From Candidatus Kapaibacterium sp. (GTDB lineage Bacteria; Bacteroidota; Ignavibacteria; Kapaibacteriales; Kapaibacteriaceae): 58,500 nt of DNA. Location of the stretch: NCBI GenBank assembly GCA_022842685.1, contig JALHPC010000016.1, forward strand, positions 1 to 58,500, in the 5' to 3' direction. A program made the position numbers and the translations under genes. The notes under the pieces were generated by a model. It worked only from the letters and a program-made list of their open reading frames with translations. It did not search any database and was not told the origin of the DNA. Shown here one piece after another: positions 46,292 through 56,337 of the stretch (the first letter of the stretch is position 1; every line of letters starts with the position of its first letter).

Positions 46292-47638
46292 ATGCGATCT
46301 CTTGCATTGTTCATCGTCGCCATAGCTGCGACATTCGGCACTCACGCTGCAGTACGTCCAGTTACTCTCGAGGAAGCCGAGACCCTTGCCATCGCTAACA
46401 GCAAGCAGGTAGCTGCTGCGCGTCAGGGTATCAAGAAAGCCGAAGCACAAGTTTCTGAAGCACTAGGATATGCTCTGCCTACATTGAACCTTTCAGCAGT
46501 GTACACCCGAAATGTCCAATTGCCCGTGTTCTTCATTCCAGACTTCAGCGACCCCAGCTCGGGCAGGCTAAATGCGGTTACGGTTGGACTCGAGAATCAG
46601 TATAACGTTGGCGTACAGGCCAGTCAGATTCTGTTCAACTCGGCAGTGTTTACCGGTATCGGTGCTTCTCGAATGTATAACGCTGCTGCAAGAGCAAATC
46701 TTCGGGGGGTAATAGCAACCGTTGTTACCGATACACGAAAGCGGTTCTACGGCGCTTTGCTTGCCAAGGAGTTCCTAGTAATCGCTAAGGCAACACTCGG
46801 TAACGGGCAAAGCAACCTCGAGAATATACAGCTACTTTTTCGAGAAGGACTGGTGGCTGAGTTTGATGCAATTCGTGCCGAGGTTGCCGTCGACAATATC
46901 AAGCCCATCGTAACGCAGGCCGAAGCTGGCTACGACAATGCAGTGAGTGCCCTGGTAACGTATATGGGAGTGTCGATGAGCGACAGTCTAGAGCCCGTTG
47001 GCTCGTTTCCAACCGACTTGCAGGAAGTAGGAAGTGAGGATGACAATATTCGGAAAGCCCTAGCTGACAATTACGATGTCAAGGCAACCGATTTGCAAAT
47101 GCAGGTTAGCCGCGAGTTCATTACGGTAAACGAGGGTGACTACTATCCTACGATCGCTGCATTTGGAAACTGGATGAATCAGGGCCAATCTGCTACCTTT
47201 AACAACTGGCTTTCGGCCTCGAGTGCCGGAGTGGGTTTACAATTCCAAATGAACCTCTTCAATGGACTGCGTACAAAGGCGAAGGTCGAGCAAAGCCAAG
47301 CAGATTACGAGACCGTGCGGGTTCAAGTAGCGCAGATGAAGGACGGTGTGCGCTTACAAGTTCGAACGTTTCATAACCTGCTGCGCAGTGCTAAGGCTCG
47401 GTACGAAGGACTTCAACGTACTGTGCGTCAAGCCGAACGTGGGCGCGAGATTGCACAAATACGGTATCGCGAGGGTACCGGCAGTTTGCTAGAAATCAAC
47501 GATGCAGACCTCGCTCTGGCTCAGGCTCGCACGAATACCACGCAGGCACTTCACGACTATCACGTAGCCCGATTCGACCTTGAACGCGCTATTGGTGGCC
47601 TAGACGCTCGGTACTTCACATCGATTCCTAGGGATTAA
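46292..47638 (+). CDS. TolC-family outer-membrane efflux channel
   Basis: A 448-residue outer-membrane factor with a signal peptide (to about FGTHAAV). It has two repeated coiled-coil halves, with EEAETLAIANSKQVAAARQGIKKAEAQVSEA in parts at the start and DYETVRVQVAQMKDGVRLQVR and RYREGTGSLLEINDADLALAQA in the second half. It forms the exit channel for the RND pump encoded downstream. It is first in an operon with its own strong promoter. Confidence 0.92.
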   Translation: MRSLALFIVAIAATFGTHAAVRPVTLEEAETLAIANSKQVAAARQGIKKAEAQVSEALGYALPTLNLSAVYTRNVQLPVFFIPDFSDPSSGRLNAVTVGLENQYNVGVQASQILFNSAVFTGIGASRMYNAAARANLRGVIATVVTDTRKRFYGALLAKEFLVIAKATLGNGQSNLENIQLLFREGLVAEFDAIRAEVAVDNIKPIVTQAEAGYDNAVSALVTYMGVSMSDSLEPVGSFPTDLQEVGSEDDNIRKALADNYDVKATDLQMQVSREFITVNEGDYYPTIAAFGNWMNQGQSATFNNWLSASSAGVGLQFQMNLFNGLRTKAKVEQSQADYETVRVQVAQMKDGVRLQVRTFHNLLRSAKARYEGLQRTVRQAERGREIAQIRYREGTGSLLEINDADLALAQARTNTTQALHDYHVARFDLERAIGGLDARYFTSIPRD

Positions 47639-47641
47639 CGC

Positions 47642-48289
47642 ATGGGAGTTGCTGAACGTAGAGAGAAGGAACGCGAGCAGCGCCGATCAGCTATCATCGA
47701 TGCTGCAAAGCGAGTATTCCTTGAAGTGGGTCTCGAACAGGCGTCCATGGATCGCATTGCTACCGAGAGTGAGTTGGCGAAGGGTACACTCTACCTGTAC
47801 TTCAAGAGTAAAAACGAACTCATCATGGCAATCATGACCGAGCACCTCGAGCAACTCAATGGCAAGCTCCGTGAGATTTCACGCAGTCGTTTGTCGCCTC
47901 AAAACAAGGTCCTTCGTTCTGTGGATGTCTTCTTTGCTTACTCCTCCGAGCACCAGATATTCTATCGCATAATGACAGCCGTTAATGTTCGCGACATGTG
48001 CCAGTGTGGTCCCGACCACCCACAGTCGCCCGACATCGACCGGTTCCGTGAACTCAATCTCGAGACGATGTCCATCGTACACGCCATCCTCGAAGACGGC
48101 ATTGCCAAGGGCGCCTTCGATCCATCCATGAATGTCGCGAGCGTTGTGCCACTTATGATGGTCGCCCTCAAAGGTGCAATGGTCGTTATCATGAACGGTA
48201 TGTATCCCCCCGACATGCAAATGCCGCCCGTGAGTGAAGCCATGGGAGCCCTTGCACAGCTCTTTGTCCGCTCTATCGAACGCCGCTAA
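47642..48289 (+). CDS. TetR/AcrR-family transcription regulator
   Basis: A 215-residue regulator. The N-terminal helix-turn-helix is clear: RRSAIIDAAKRVFLEVGLEQASM, then RIATESELAKGTLYLYFKSKNEL in parts. The ligand domain is less conserved and carries a Cys-Gln-Cys-Gly segment near residue 121 that could respond to thiols or metal (inference). It lies inside the efflux operon, 3 bases after the channel gene, so it likely represses its own operon. Confidence 0.92.
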   Translation: MGVAERREKEREQRRSAIIDAAKRVFLEVGLEQASMDRIATESELAKGTLYLYFKSKNELIMAIMTEHLEQLNGKLREISRSRLSPQNKVLRSVDVFFAYSSEHQIFYRIMTAVNVRDMCQCGPDHPQSPDIDRFRELNLETMSIVHAILEDGIAKGAFDPSMNVASVVPLMMVALKGAMVVIMNGMYPPDMQMPPVSEAMGALAQLFVRSIERR

Positions 48290-48343
48290 CTGTCAGACGT
48301 ATTCCCAACAACGAACTACCAACCAAACGTCCATTTAACCCTC

Positions 48344-49468
48344 ATGCTATCCTCTCAACGGAAACCCGTGTATGCCTTCGTCGTTCTGGCTGCGACCGTA
48401 TTAACGCTAACGGCCTGTGGTGGCAACGAATCGCTTGAAACCTTGCTCGCACAGCGAGACGCCATCGACGCCAAAATCAAGGCCCTAGAAGGTACATCAG
48501 CATCTTCACAGACCGAGACTGCCCCCGTGCCTGTAACCATTGCTACGGCAAACGAAGCCCCGTTCGAACATATTATCGATATCAGAGGTTCGGTGCAGTC
48601 CAGAACGACCATCTCTGTTTCCCCGCGTACCGGAGGCATCGTTACCAAACTCCCAGTCGTGAATGGACAGTTTGTCCAGAAAGGGGCACTGCTCCTTGAA
48701 ATCGATTCGGAGCTGACGCGACGTGCCATCGAAGAGGTTGAAACGCAACTGGAGTTGGCAATAACGATGTACGAACGTCAGCGCCGTATCTATGAAGCAA
48801 AGGCAGGATCGGAAATGCAGTTCTTGCAGGCGAAGTCATCAAAAGAGTCGCTCGAAAAACGAATGGCTTCGCTCCGTGAACAGCTTGCCCTACATCAGGT
48901 TGTTGCGCCAGTTGCAGGTATCGTGGACGGCGTCAGTCCTCGTCTTGGCGAAACAGTCGCACCAGGCATGCCAGTACTCACGATCGTCAACACTGCCGAT
49001 ATGCGTGTCACGGTCGACCTAGCCGAAGTTCATGTGCTTGAAGTGACGCCAGGTGATCCAGTTACCATCATTGTTCCCGATGCGGCTGACACAATCAGGA
49101 CTCGCATCAGTACCGTCGGTAAGCTTGTCGATCCTGTGAGCCGAACCGTACGCGTCGAGATTCCACTTTCGCGTGTAGGGTCGTCGGTTCGACCAAATAT
49201 GACGGCCATCGTTCGCATCAACGACCTAACGATTCCGAAGACCATTTCGGTGCCCCTTGCAGGAATCGTTCGAGACGGAGAGAAGGCCTACGTCCACGTG
49301 GTCAATGAGCAGGGAGCAGCTGCACGGAGAGATGTGGAGATTGGACGCGTATCTGGCGACCAGGTACAGGTGGTATCTGGACTTGCCCCAGGCGATAGGG
49401 TTGTTGTGGGCGGCGCGCTAGAAGTTGCCGAAGGTCAACGAGTGCGGGTAATCAACGAAGGACGCTAA
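48344..49468 (+). CDS. RND efflux periplasmic adaptor (membrane fusion protein)
   Basis: A 374-residue adaptor. It is a likely lipoprotein (lipobox LTAC, residues about 22-25) with a short coiled coil (LAQRDAIDAKIKALEG), a lipoyl half-motif (ISVSPRTGGIVTKLPVVNGQFVQKG in parts), an alpha hairpin, a second lipoyl half (VVAPVAGIVDGVSPRLGE) and beta-barrel domains ending GDRVVVGGALEVAEGQ. It bridges the permease and the TolC-type channel. Confidence 0.93.
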   Translation: MLSSQRKPVYAFVVLAATVLTLTACGGNESLETLLAQRDAIDAKIKALEGTSASSQTETAPVPVTIATANEAPFEHIIDIRGSVQSRTTISVSPRTGGIVTKLPVVNGQFVQKGALLLEIDSELTRRAIEEVETQLELAITMYERQRRIYEAKAGSEMQFLQAKSSKESLEKRMASLREQLALHQVVAPVAGIVDGVSPRLGETVAPGMPVLTIVNTADMRVTVDLAEVHVLEVTPGDPVTIIVPDAADTIRTRISTVGKLVDPVSRTVRVEIPLSRVGSSVRPNMTAIVRINDLTIPKTISVPLAGIVRDGEKAYVHVVNEQGAAARRDVEIGRVSGDQVQVVSGLAPGDRVVVGGALEVAEGQRVRVINEGR

Positions 49469-49479
49469 GCGAACAAGCC

Positions 49480-52400
49480 ATGAAACACGAACGCAGTTTT
49501 GCCATCACGGCATGGGCCGTAGACAATCGGGTTACGATTTACGTACTGACAGCGGTGATTACGATCATCGGCTTGTTAACGTATTCTAGTCTGCCCAAGG
49601 AGCAATTCCCAGACATCGTTGTGCCAACGATTCTGGTCACGACGATTAACGCGGGGACGGCTCCCACCGACGTCGAGAATCTCATTACTCGACAAATAGA
49701 GAAACAAATTAAGTCTATCGCAGACGTTAAGAAGGTCACGAGCCAATCGCTGCAAGATGCATCGATTGTCATGGTGGAGTTTACCACCGATATTACTCCG
49801 ACGGTAGCGAAGCAACGTGTTAGCGACGCCGTCGACCGTGCCAAGACCGACTTGCCGACCAACCTTACGAAGGGACCGGATGTTGCCGAGATTGACTTCT
49901 CGGAGTTTCCGATCATGTTTGTTAACATCGCCGGCGACGTTGGCCTCGACAATTTGAAGCGCTTTGCCGATGACCTGCAGGATCGCATTGAGTCGTTGAA
50001 GGAGATTCGACGCGTCGACATCATTGGAGCACTTGACAAAGAGGTCCGAGTTGATGTAGACCCTTATAAGATGCAAGCATTGGGCGTTTCGTTTGATGAC
50101 ATTTCGCGAGCCATCGGCAGCGAAAACGTCAACATTAGCGGCGGCGATGTCGTGCAGGGCGGTGTACGCCGAGGCGTGCAGGTAAGTGGTGAATTCAAAA
50201 CAGCCGAGCAGATTCAGTCGATTGTGGTCCGTGGTGGTCGCGGTAATGCAGTGTATGTACGCGACATCGCCATGGTTGTCGAGACGAGTGTCGAGCGTCA
50301 GAGCTACGCACGTTTGGATGGTAAGCCCGTGGTAACGCTTTCTGTTCTCAAGAAGGCAGGGGAGAATCTGATCGACGCATCGGACAAGATTCGTGACATC
50401 GTGAAGGAGTACGGCGCAAACAAACTGCCAAAGAACGTTACGGCCGTTATAACGAACGATACGTCCGAGGCCACGCGAACGAACATCGCCGATCTCGTAA
50501 ACAGTATCATCCTGGGCTTCATTCTCGTGACCATCATTCTGATGTTCTTCATGGGAGTGCAAAACGCCTTGTTTGTCGGTCTGGCTACGCCGTTGTCGTC
50601 GTTCCTTGCCTTCATGATAATGCCCGGCCTGGACTTTACGCTAAATGTGGTTGCCACGTTTGCCTTTCTGCTTGCTCTTGGCATTATTGTCGACGACGCA
50701 ATCGTGGTGATCGAGAATACCCATCGACTACACGTTCGTGAACGGATGGATGTTCGCACAGCGGCCAAACACGCGGCAGCCGAGGTTTTTGCACCGGTTG
50801 TTGCAGGCACGCTCACCACGCTTGCCCCGTTCTTCCCGTTGTTGTTTTGGCCTGGCATCATTGGCGAGTTTATGATGTACTTGCCAGCGGTGCTTATCAT
50901 AACACTTACGGCTTCACTCATCGTGGCCTATATTATCAATCCCGTGTTTGCTGTCGACTTTATGGACCGCAAAGCAAAACCACTGGGTAGATCTGCTTTG
51001 GTGATTCGACTGGTGATTACTGCGTTCGTGATTGCAATTGGTGTGGTGATTGGATTGAATTCTGGCAATTACGTGGTAGCAACGTTAACTACGTCGATAA
51101 TGGGCTTCTGGCTCTTGAACCGTTACGTTATTACACCTCGGTTGATAGAACCCTTCCAAGAACGTACATTGCCATGGATGATGAATGTCTACCGCAGTAC
51201 GCTACAATGGGCATTGCGAGGAGCTCGCCCATACCTAGTTCTGGCGGGCATGGTTGCCTTACTCGTAGCGACGTTTATCATCACTGGTCTGTTCGGAAAG
51301 CCGCCAATCTTCTTTCCACAGGCAGATCCCAACTTCGCCTACGTGTACGTTAAGATGCCGATTGGCACGGATGCAAGTGTTACAGACTCTATCACAACCG
51401 AAGTTGAGCGTCGAGTGTTTGGCGTGCTCGGCGAAAACAACCCGCTTGTATCAAATATTGTGAGTAATGTCGGCATTGGCGCTGGAGACCCAAGTAATCC
51501 TGATAGAACCGTTGTTCCAAATAAGGGTAAGGTTTCGGTTGCTTTCGTGAAATACAACGAGCGTGGAGGAGTCAGCACCAGACCATACCTTGCTAAAATT
51601 CGCGATGCGGTTGGAGGCATTCCCGGGGCAGAGATCGTCGTAGAACAAGAGTCTAACGGTCCTCCAACGGGAAAAGACGTAAACATTGAGATCAGTGGTG
51701 ATGACTTCGAGACACTTGTGGATCTCTCAGCTCGCGTTCGTGCACTGATTGTAGACTCACTGCAAATCCAAGGTATCGAGCGACTAAAGTCCGACCTTGA
51801 GCGCAACAAGCCCGAGATATCGGTAAACATCGACCGCGAGAAAGCCACCGCAGAGGGCATATCCTCGGTTACCGTCGGTATGGCATTACGAAATGCGATT
51901 TACGGGGCCGAAGCCACAAAACTGCGGGTTGGCGAGGATGAGTATCCTGTGATGATTCGCGTCGAGCCGTCGATGAGGTACAACGTTGAGGCAATCATGA
52001 ACCTCCCGATTACGTTCCGCGAGATGAGTACAGGACAGTTCCGTCAGGTGCCTATCTCGGCAATTGCCACCGTGGACTACAACTCGAACTTCTCGGGAAT
52101 CAACAGAAAGAACCAGCGACGTGTTGTAACTCTCTCGTCGAATGTGCTTAAGGAACAGGGATATAATGCGACGGCAATCAATCAACAGATAGAGCGCGCA
52201 ATAGCCCGCATCGACGTGCCCAGTGGCTACGACATTCGACTTACTGGTGCCCAAGAAGAACAAGAAGAAACTGCAAGCTTCCTTGGATCTGCATTTGGAA
52301 TCGCAGCGCTCATCATTCTCATGATTATGGTAACGCAGTTCAACTCGATTGCTAAGCCCGTCCTGATTATGACCACTGTACTCTTCAGTGTCATCGGCGT

Positions 52401-52887
52401 TCTGCTCGGCTTTGTCCTCTTCCAGATGGACTTCTCCATCGTTATCACCGGCGTTGGTATCGTGGCCCTCGGTGGCATCGTTGTCCGCAATGGTATCGTA
52501 CTCGTCGACTTTACCGACGTTCTCAAGAAGGAAGGCTACGCCTTAAAGGACGCCATTATCGAAGGTGGCGTAACCCGTTTCAATCCCGTATTGCTTACCG
52601 CTGCGTCGACGATCCTAGCGCTTGTACCACTTGCAATTGGCCTGAATATCGACTTCGGCTCGCTCATGACAACGCTCGATCCACGCATTCACATTGGCTC
52701 CGATTCGGTTGCATTTTGGGGGCCGTTGGCTTGGTCGATTGTATTCGGCCTAGGTTTCTCAACCTTCCTAACGCTCGTTATCGTCCCTTGTATGTACTTC
52801 ATCCTCGTCGACAACCAAGAACGATGGGCGCGTTGGCGCCAACGTACGGCATCGGTCGAGACAGTAACCCAAACGCACTCCGATTAA
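49480..52887 (+). CDS. RND efflux permease (AcrB/HAE1-like) with an extra membrane hairpin
   Basis: The 1135-residue proton-driven pump of the operon. RND motifs are present: the first helix with the [13 protein letters not shown] segment, [18 protein letters not shown] with the proton-relay Asp pair in helix 4, the helix 11-like [19 protein letters not shown], and the porter domains. Unusually, about 45 hydrophobic residues ([17 protein letters not shown] to [10 protein letters not shown], about 507-552) lie between helices 6 and 7. They suggest two added helices, giving 14 instead of 12. The substrate is unknown. The stop overlaps that of msrB on the other strand by 4 bases. Confidence 0.93.
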   Translation: MKHERSFAITAWAVDNRVTIYVLTAVITIIGLLTYSSLPKEQFPDIVVPTILVTTINAGTAPTDVENLITRQIEKQIKSIADVKKVTSQSLQDASIVMVEFTTDITPTVAKQRVSDAVDRAKTDLPTNLTKGPDVAEIDFSEFPIMFVNIAGDVGLDNLKRFADDLQDRIESLKEIRRVDIIGALDKEVRVDVDPYKMQALGVSFDDISRAIGSENVNISGGDVVQGGVRRGVQVSGEFKTAEQIQSIVVRGGRGNAVYVRDIAMVVETSVERQSYARLDGKPVVTLSVLKKAGENLIDASDKIRDIVKEYGANKLPKNVTAVITNDTSEATRTNIADLVNSIILGFILVTIILMFFMGVQNALFVGLATPLSSFLAFMIMPGLDFTLNVVATFAFLLALGIIVDDAIVVIENTHRLHVRERMDVRTAAKHAAAEVFAPVVAGTLTTLAPFFPLLFWPGIIGEFMMYLPAVLIITLTASLIVAYIINPVFAVDFMDRKAKPLGRSALVIRLVITAFVIAIGVVIGLNSGNYVVATLTTSIMGFWLLNRYVITPRLIEPFQERTLPWMMNVYRSTLQWALRGARPYLVLAGMVALLVATFIITGLFGKPPIFFPQADPNFAYVYVKMPIGTDASVTDSITTEVERRVFGVLGENNPLVSNIVSNVGIGAGDPSNPDRTVVPNKGKVSVAFVKYNERGGVSTRPYLAKIRDAVGGIPGAEIVVEQESNGPPTGKDVNIEISGDDFETLVDLSARVRALIVDSLQIQGIERLKSDLERNKPEISVNIDREKATAEGISSVTVGMALRNAIYGAEATKLRVGEDEYPVMIRVEPSMRYNVEAIMNLPITFREMSTGQFRQVPISAIATVDYNSNFSGINRKNQRRVVTLSSNVLKEQGYNATAINQQIERAIARIDVPSGYDIRLTGAQEEQEETASFLGSAFGIAALIILMIMVTQFNSIAKPVLIMTTVLFSVIGVLLGFVLFQMDFSIVITGVGIVALGGIVVRNGIVLVDFTDVLKKEGYALKDAIIEGGVTRFNPVLLTAASTILALVPLAIGLNIDFGSLMTTLDPRIHIGSDSVAFWGPLAWSIVFGLGFSTFLTLVIVPCMYFILVDNQERWARWRQRTASVETVTQTHSD

Positions 52888-53444
52888 GGGGCCTCGTCTT
52901 GCTTTGGCACAAAGCTCATCGAGGCAGAGTTGATGCAGTACCGAAGGCCAGTCGGTCGAGGGCCGTCATCAAACACGTGTCCTAAATGGGCGTCGCAGCG
53001 CGCGCACAGAACTTCCGTGCGCTCGACGCCCAGTGCAAAGTCAGACTCAAGTCGGACGTTCTTCGATGAAACAACATCGTAGAAACTTGGCCAGCCCGAA
53101 CCGGATTCGTACTTCGTCGACGACGAGAACAAGTATGAGCCACAGCAGCGGCACGTATAGGTTCCGTCGTCGTGATGATTCCAGTACTTACCAGTGAACG
53201 CACGCTCCGTACCCTTCTTGCGGGCGATTCGAAACTCCTCGGATGAGAGTTCATCAAGCCACTGTTCGTCGGTCTTCGTAACCTTTTCCATAGTTGTATC
53301 TCGCTTCGAAATGGGATTATACACCACGATGGCTGTTTGATTCCCGGCAGTTGCAGGGTTTTGATGTGTGTCCTGTCCATGACTGCATGACGATGCCAGC
53401 AGGAGAACCACAAGGAATGTCGAATGGAAGGATGTAAACGTCAT
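52884..53444 (-). CDS. msrB: peptide methionine-R-sulfoxide reductase, exported lipoprotein form
   Basis: MsrB repairs the R form of oxidised methionine in proteins. Zinc-binding Cys pairs are CRCC and [37 protein letters not shown] and the catalytic Cys in RYCIN are all present. The 186 residues from ATG 53444 include an N-terminal signal ending LASSC, a lipobox, so this form should act outside the inner membrane. The start lies 1 base after the truA stop, so the two are probably co-transcribed. Confidence 0.93.
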   Translation of the reverse strand: MTFTSFHSTFLVVLLLASSCSHGQDTHQNPATAGNQTAIVVYNPISKRDTTMEKVTKTDEQWLDELSSEEFRIARKKGTERAFTGKYWNHHDDGTYTCRCCGSYLFSSSTKYESGSGWPSFYDVVSSKNVRLESDFALGVERTEVLCARCDAHLGHVFDDGPRPTGLRYCINSASMSFVPKQDEAP

Positions 53445-53445
53445 A

Positions 53446-54225
53446 CTACATGCGGATGGTGGGTTGCACAGGCCCTGGCTCGGGGTCGCCCTCGTACCGA
53501 ACGTACTCGAGAAAGAGTCCGGACGGGGGAGCCGTTGTTCGTGCAGGAAACGACGACTGCGTTCGAAGGAGTTCCGCAATGGCTTCGGCAGTAAGATTGC
53601 CGCGCCCTGCCTCGACGATACAACCTACCATCTGACGAACCATCTTCCATAGGAAATGCGAGCCGCGAATGCGTATCAGCAGTAGTGGGTCGGCAACATG
53701 CAACGAACACTCAATAAGCTCAACCGTTGTCGACTTCGCCTCTGGGTCGTCCTTGGTAAACGAACGAAAGTCGTGAAAGCCCTCGAACACTGCACAGGCT
53801 TCAGCCATTCGTTCGGCATCCAGCACGTCCTTTACCCACCAAACATGTCGCTTTCCAAAGGCGGTACGTCGCTGTGAGATTTGGTATAGGTAGCCTCGAT
53901 CGATTGCATGGTGGCGTGCGTGGAACCGCTGGTGGACTTTTTCGATGCGTAGGACGTTCACATCATGAGGCAATGCATCGTTGATGCGATATTGCAGCAC
54001 TGTGGTCGGCATACCATGCAGGTCGGCCTCGAGGTGTGCGACTTGCCCAAGGGCGTGTACGCCGGCGTCAGTGCGCCCCGAGCCAGCTACGTCAAAGTTC
54101 ATTGACCCGATGGCCTTCGCGATAGCGTTGTGCAGTGCCCCCTGAACTGTAGTTGCATTCTTTTGAACCTGCCAACCACTGTAGCGGGTTCCTTCGTATT
54201 CTAGAGTGAGTTTGTATCGTGACAT
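53446..54225 (-). CDS. truA: tRNA pseudouridine(38-40) synthase
   Basis: TruA makes pseudouridine at positions 38-40 of tRNA anticodon arms. The 259 residues start [18 protein letters not shown] and carry the catalytic Asp in [14 protein letters not shown] (near residue 50), then RYLYQI and [14 protein letters not shown] 54225 fits the family; longer in-frame starts (54240, 54258) lie upstream of the promoter box and are unlikely. msrB follows. Confidence 0.95.
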   Translation of the reverse strand: MSRYKLTLEYEGTRYSGWQVQKNATTVQGALHNAIAKAIGSMNFDVAGSGRTDAGVHALGQVAHLEADLHGMPTTVLQYRINDALPHDVNVLRIEKVHQRFHARHHAIDRGYLYQISQRRTAFGKRHVWWVKDVLDAERMAEACAVFEGFHDFRSFTKDDPEAKSTTVELIECSLHVADPLLLIRIRGSHFLWKMVRQMVGCIVEAGRGNLTAEAIAELLRTQSSFPARTTAPPSGLFLEYVRYEGDPEPGPVQPTIRM

Positions 54226-54228
54226 ATC

Positions 54229-54258
54229 CAAAGCTACCATGATGAGTCTAGACACCAA
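54229..54258 (-). promoter_or_regulatory. promoter of truA, leaderless geometry
   Basis: Minus strand: TTG at 54258-54256, 19 bases, then TAGCTTTG at 54236-54229, a full match. Only GAT separates it from the truA ATG, so transcripts should begin at or next to the start codon. It overlaps the start of the NUDIX gene on the other strand. Confidence 0.65.
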
Positions 54259-54829
54259 CCGTACAACACTACTGGAGATGTTATCTGAGTACGCACGTCG
54301 ATGGCCAAGTGAGCATCATGTTGTTGATGCCTTCATCGCATTTGTCACGTCAACCGAACGCTGTTTCTTCCGCGACTACCCCAGTGGCCACATCACGGCC
54401 TCGGCCTGGGTGGTCGACCCAACTGCATCACAGGTTCTACTTCTGCACCACGCTAAACTCCGTAAGTGGATGCAGCCGGGTGGTCATGCCGATGGCAATC
54501 CGGTTGTTATTGACGTCGCACGACAAGAAGTGCTCGAGGAAACAGGCGTCGATGCTCTCGATCTCGCTGTTGATGGCATCTTCGACTTGGATATACATCC
54601 CATACCGGCCAGAGGCAGCGATGGGGAACACCTACACTACGATGTGCGTTTTGCCTTTCGCACGCCGACAACTGTTCTGATTGGCAATCACGAATCAACC
54701 GATATCGCATGGATTCCACTACACAACATCACATCCGTAACGTCGGAGCCATCGATACTGCGGATGGCAGCGAAGTGGAACAAGGTATCCGCCGTTACCA
54801 ACGATCCGTCATCATTAACGCGCCAATAG
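54239..54829 (+). CDS. NUDIX hydrolase with altered Nudix box
   Basis: A 196-residue NUDIX-fold protein. The box reads G-HADGN-P-VVIDVAR-QEVLEETGV: the metal-binding EExG core is kept, but the first Glu is Pro and the Arg before the second Glu is Gln. The preceding KWMQPGGH is typical of a group of nucleotide-sugar or housecleaning hydrolases. The substrate is unknown. ATG 54239 or 54242 can serve. Its 5' end overlaps the divergent truA promoter, and its 3' end overlaps the next gene by about 55 bases. Confidence 0.8.
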   Translation: MMSLDTNRTTLLEMLSEYARRWPSEHHVVDAFIAFVTSTERCFFRDYPSGHITASAWVVDPTASQVLLLHHAKLRKWMQPGGHADGNPVVIDVARQEVLEETGVDALDLAVDGIFDLDIHPIPARGSDGEHLHYDVRFAFRTPTTVLIGNHESTDIAWIPLHNITSVTSEPSILRMAAKWNKVSAVTNDPSSLTRQ

Positions 54830-55248
54830 AGCGGGTCTTCCATTTTCACGACGACACCAATAACCTCATTCGAATTACACCAAAGGGTATTAAGGTCGCT
54901 ATCGAAAGCGTTGGTACGCCGGGCCTTGGCTACGAAGCCAAACTCGTAGTTACGCAGTTTGGCCTTGTTCGAATGCGCTGGCACGTGCGGATCACGCAGT
55001 ACGACCCGCCCCACAGCATAACCGATGTCCAAATCAGTGGCCCCTTTCACACGTGGCGGCAGCACCGCTACTTTCGTGAAGTGGAAGGGGGCACCGAGCT
55101 CACTGACGTGGTAGAATATCGGCTACCCTTTGGGTGGCTGGGCAAGATTGCCGATGCCTTGCTGGTGAAACGTGAGATAGCCAAGATGTTTGCCTATCGG
55201 CAGGAGGCGACGAAACGACTACTCGAGGGTAGCGACTCGGAGCCGTGA
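54775..55248 (+). CDS. SRPBCC-family (START-like) protein
   Basis: A 157-residue protein if started at GTG 54775; ATG 54709 is the other choice but would overlap the NUDIX gene by 121 bases. The helix-grip fold opens YQRSVIINAPIERVFHFHDD, and the typical later strands are VRITQYDPPHSITDVQISGPFHTWRQHRYF and LPFGWLGKIAD. Such proteins bind hydrophobic ligands; the ligand is unknown. It is translationally linked to the NUDIX gene. The 3' end overlaps the convergent solute-binding gene by 30 bases. Confidence 0.8.
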   Translation: MEQGIRRYQRSVIINAPIERVFHFHDDTNNLIRITPKGIKVAIESVGTPGLGYEAKLVVTQFGLVRMRWHVRITQYDPPHSITDVQISGPFHTWRQHRYFREVEGGTELTDVVEYRLPFGWLGKIADALLVKREIAKMFAYRQEATKRLLEGSDSEP

Positions 55249-56337
55249 TGCTTCTACGAGAGAACGAACGTCGGCACGCGACGTCGCGTTTAGACACCGA
55301 TCAACAAGCTCTTCGAGCTCGGACTCAATGGCTAACGTCTGTGGAGAAGTTGGCATGGGGATCGACGACAACAGCGTTTCACGAAATCCTTGGAAAAGTG
55401 CCCTCGCACGGGGATGGACAACAGTTGCGACGACAGCTGCTGCCGTTGAATCGGCGATAGGGAAGCCCGCTTCGGGAACAGCTTGGCAGAAGGATACCAT
55501 TTGATTGTGCTGTGTGACGAATGCAACAAAGGCATGAGCCAACATTGTGTTCCTCTTGCGCGGCACGGCCAATACGTCGGCATTGATCAGAGAACGCACA
55601 GGAATAACTGTGACTGAATCGCTTAATGGAAGTACCCGATCGATCATCCACATTCCAGAGATGACGGTGTCGATCTGACCACGAATGAACATGTCGTCGA
55701 GATCGCGAGATCGACCTAACGGGTTACCACGCTGCACGGTCCGGCGGAGTTCGTCGAGCGCATCAACGCATGCATCGTCCATGGTTTCGTGAATAGGAGT
55801 ACTTCGGCAGAATGTCGTGGAAGATTGACGCCACAGAAGCGGAAGTGTTCGCTTTAATACGTTGTGGGGATCAGAAGTACATAGGCCAACACGACGCGAC
55901 GTACCGCCGTGGCGTACGAGTAACGCACGGCAGTTCATAGTCCACGGAGTGGCTCGTGCGCTGTCGGCATACGAGATCGCTTCGCGCCACGTTACACTCA
56001 ATTCCGAGGTGCTGGGTTCAAAGACATCATATCGAGCAAACTCGCTAAACCAGTCTAGGCCAACGTGAACAACGTCTGGACGTTCTGCCGTCGACAACGC
56101 CATTTGCAGTTTCGCCTTGCCATCCGACCATTGCAGGGGAACAAGCTCAACGTGCACGCCAGGGTTGCGAGCTTCGAAGTCCTTCGCTAGAGCTTGCATC
56201 GCAGTAGCCTGGTGCGGTTCTGACCAAAAATGCCATACCGTGAGTGTCGTACTATCGCTTTCTGACTCCGAACAAGCGATAAGGCACAATGCTGACAAGA
56301 GTCCGACCAGTAGACTTGCACCCTTCGAGCGGATCAT
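55219..56337 (-). CDS. extracellular solute-binding lipoprotein (sugar ABC type)
   Basis: A 372-residue MalE-like (family 1) binding protein. The lipobox LIAC ends the signal. The typical start is LTVWHFWSEPHQATAMQALAKDFEARNPGV, then RPDVVHVGLDWFSEFA, and a hinge-region GQIDTVISGMWM. No ABC permease or ATPase is nearby. Its ATG overlaps the PBP2 stop by 4 bases, so it is made with the cell-wall synthase, in the place where rodA usually lies. Its ligand is unknown. It is somewhat shorter than usual family members (about 400). Confidence 0.85.
   Translation of the reverse strand: MIRSKGASLLVGLLSALCLIACSESESDSTTLTVWHFWSEPHQATAMQALAKDFEARNPGVHVELVPLQWSDGKAKLQMALSTAERPDVVHVGLDWFSEFARYDVFEPSTSELSVTWREAISYADSARATPWTMNCRALLVRHGGTSRRVGLCTSDPHNVLKRTLPLLWRQSSTTFCRSTPIHETMDDACVDALDELRRTVQRGNPLGRSRDLDDMFIRGQIDTVISGMWMIDRVLPLSDSVTVIPVRSLINADVLAVPRKRNTMLAHAFVAFVTQHNQMVSFCQAVPEAGFPIADSTAAAVVATVVHPRARALFQGFRETLLSSIPMPTSPQTLAIESELEELVDRCLNATSRADVRSLVEASRLRVATLE

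Noticed and set aside
49576..50562. Long open frame on the minus strand (328 codons) inside the RND permease
   Set aside because: It lies fully antisense to a clearly real gene, has no family pattern and is His/Arg-rich as expected from a shadow frame.
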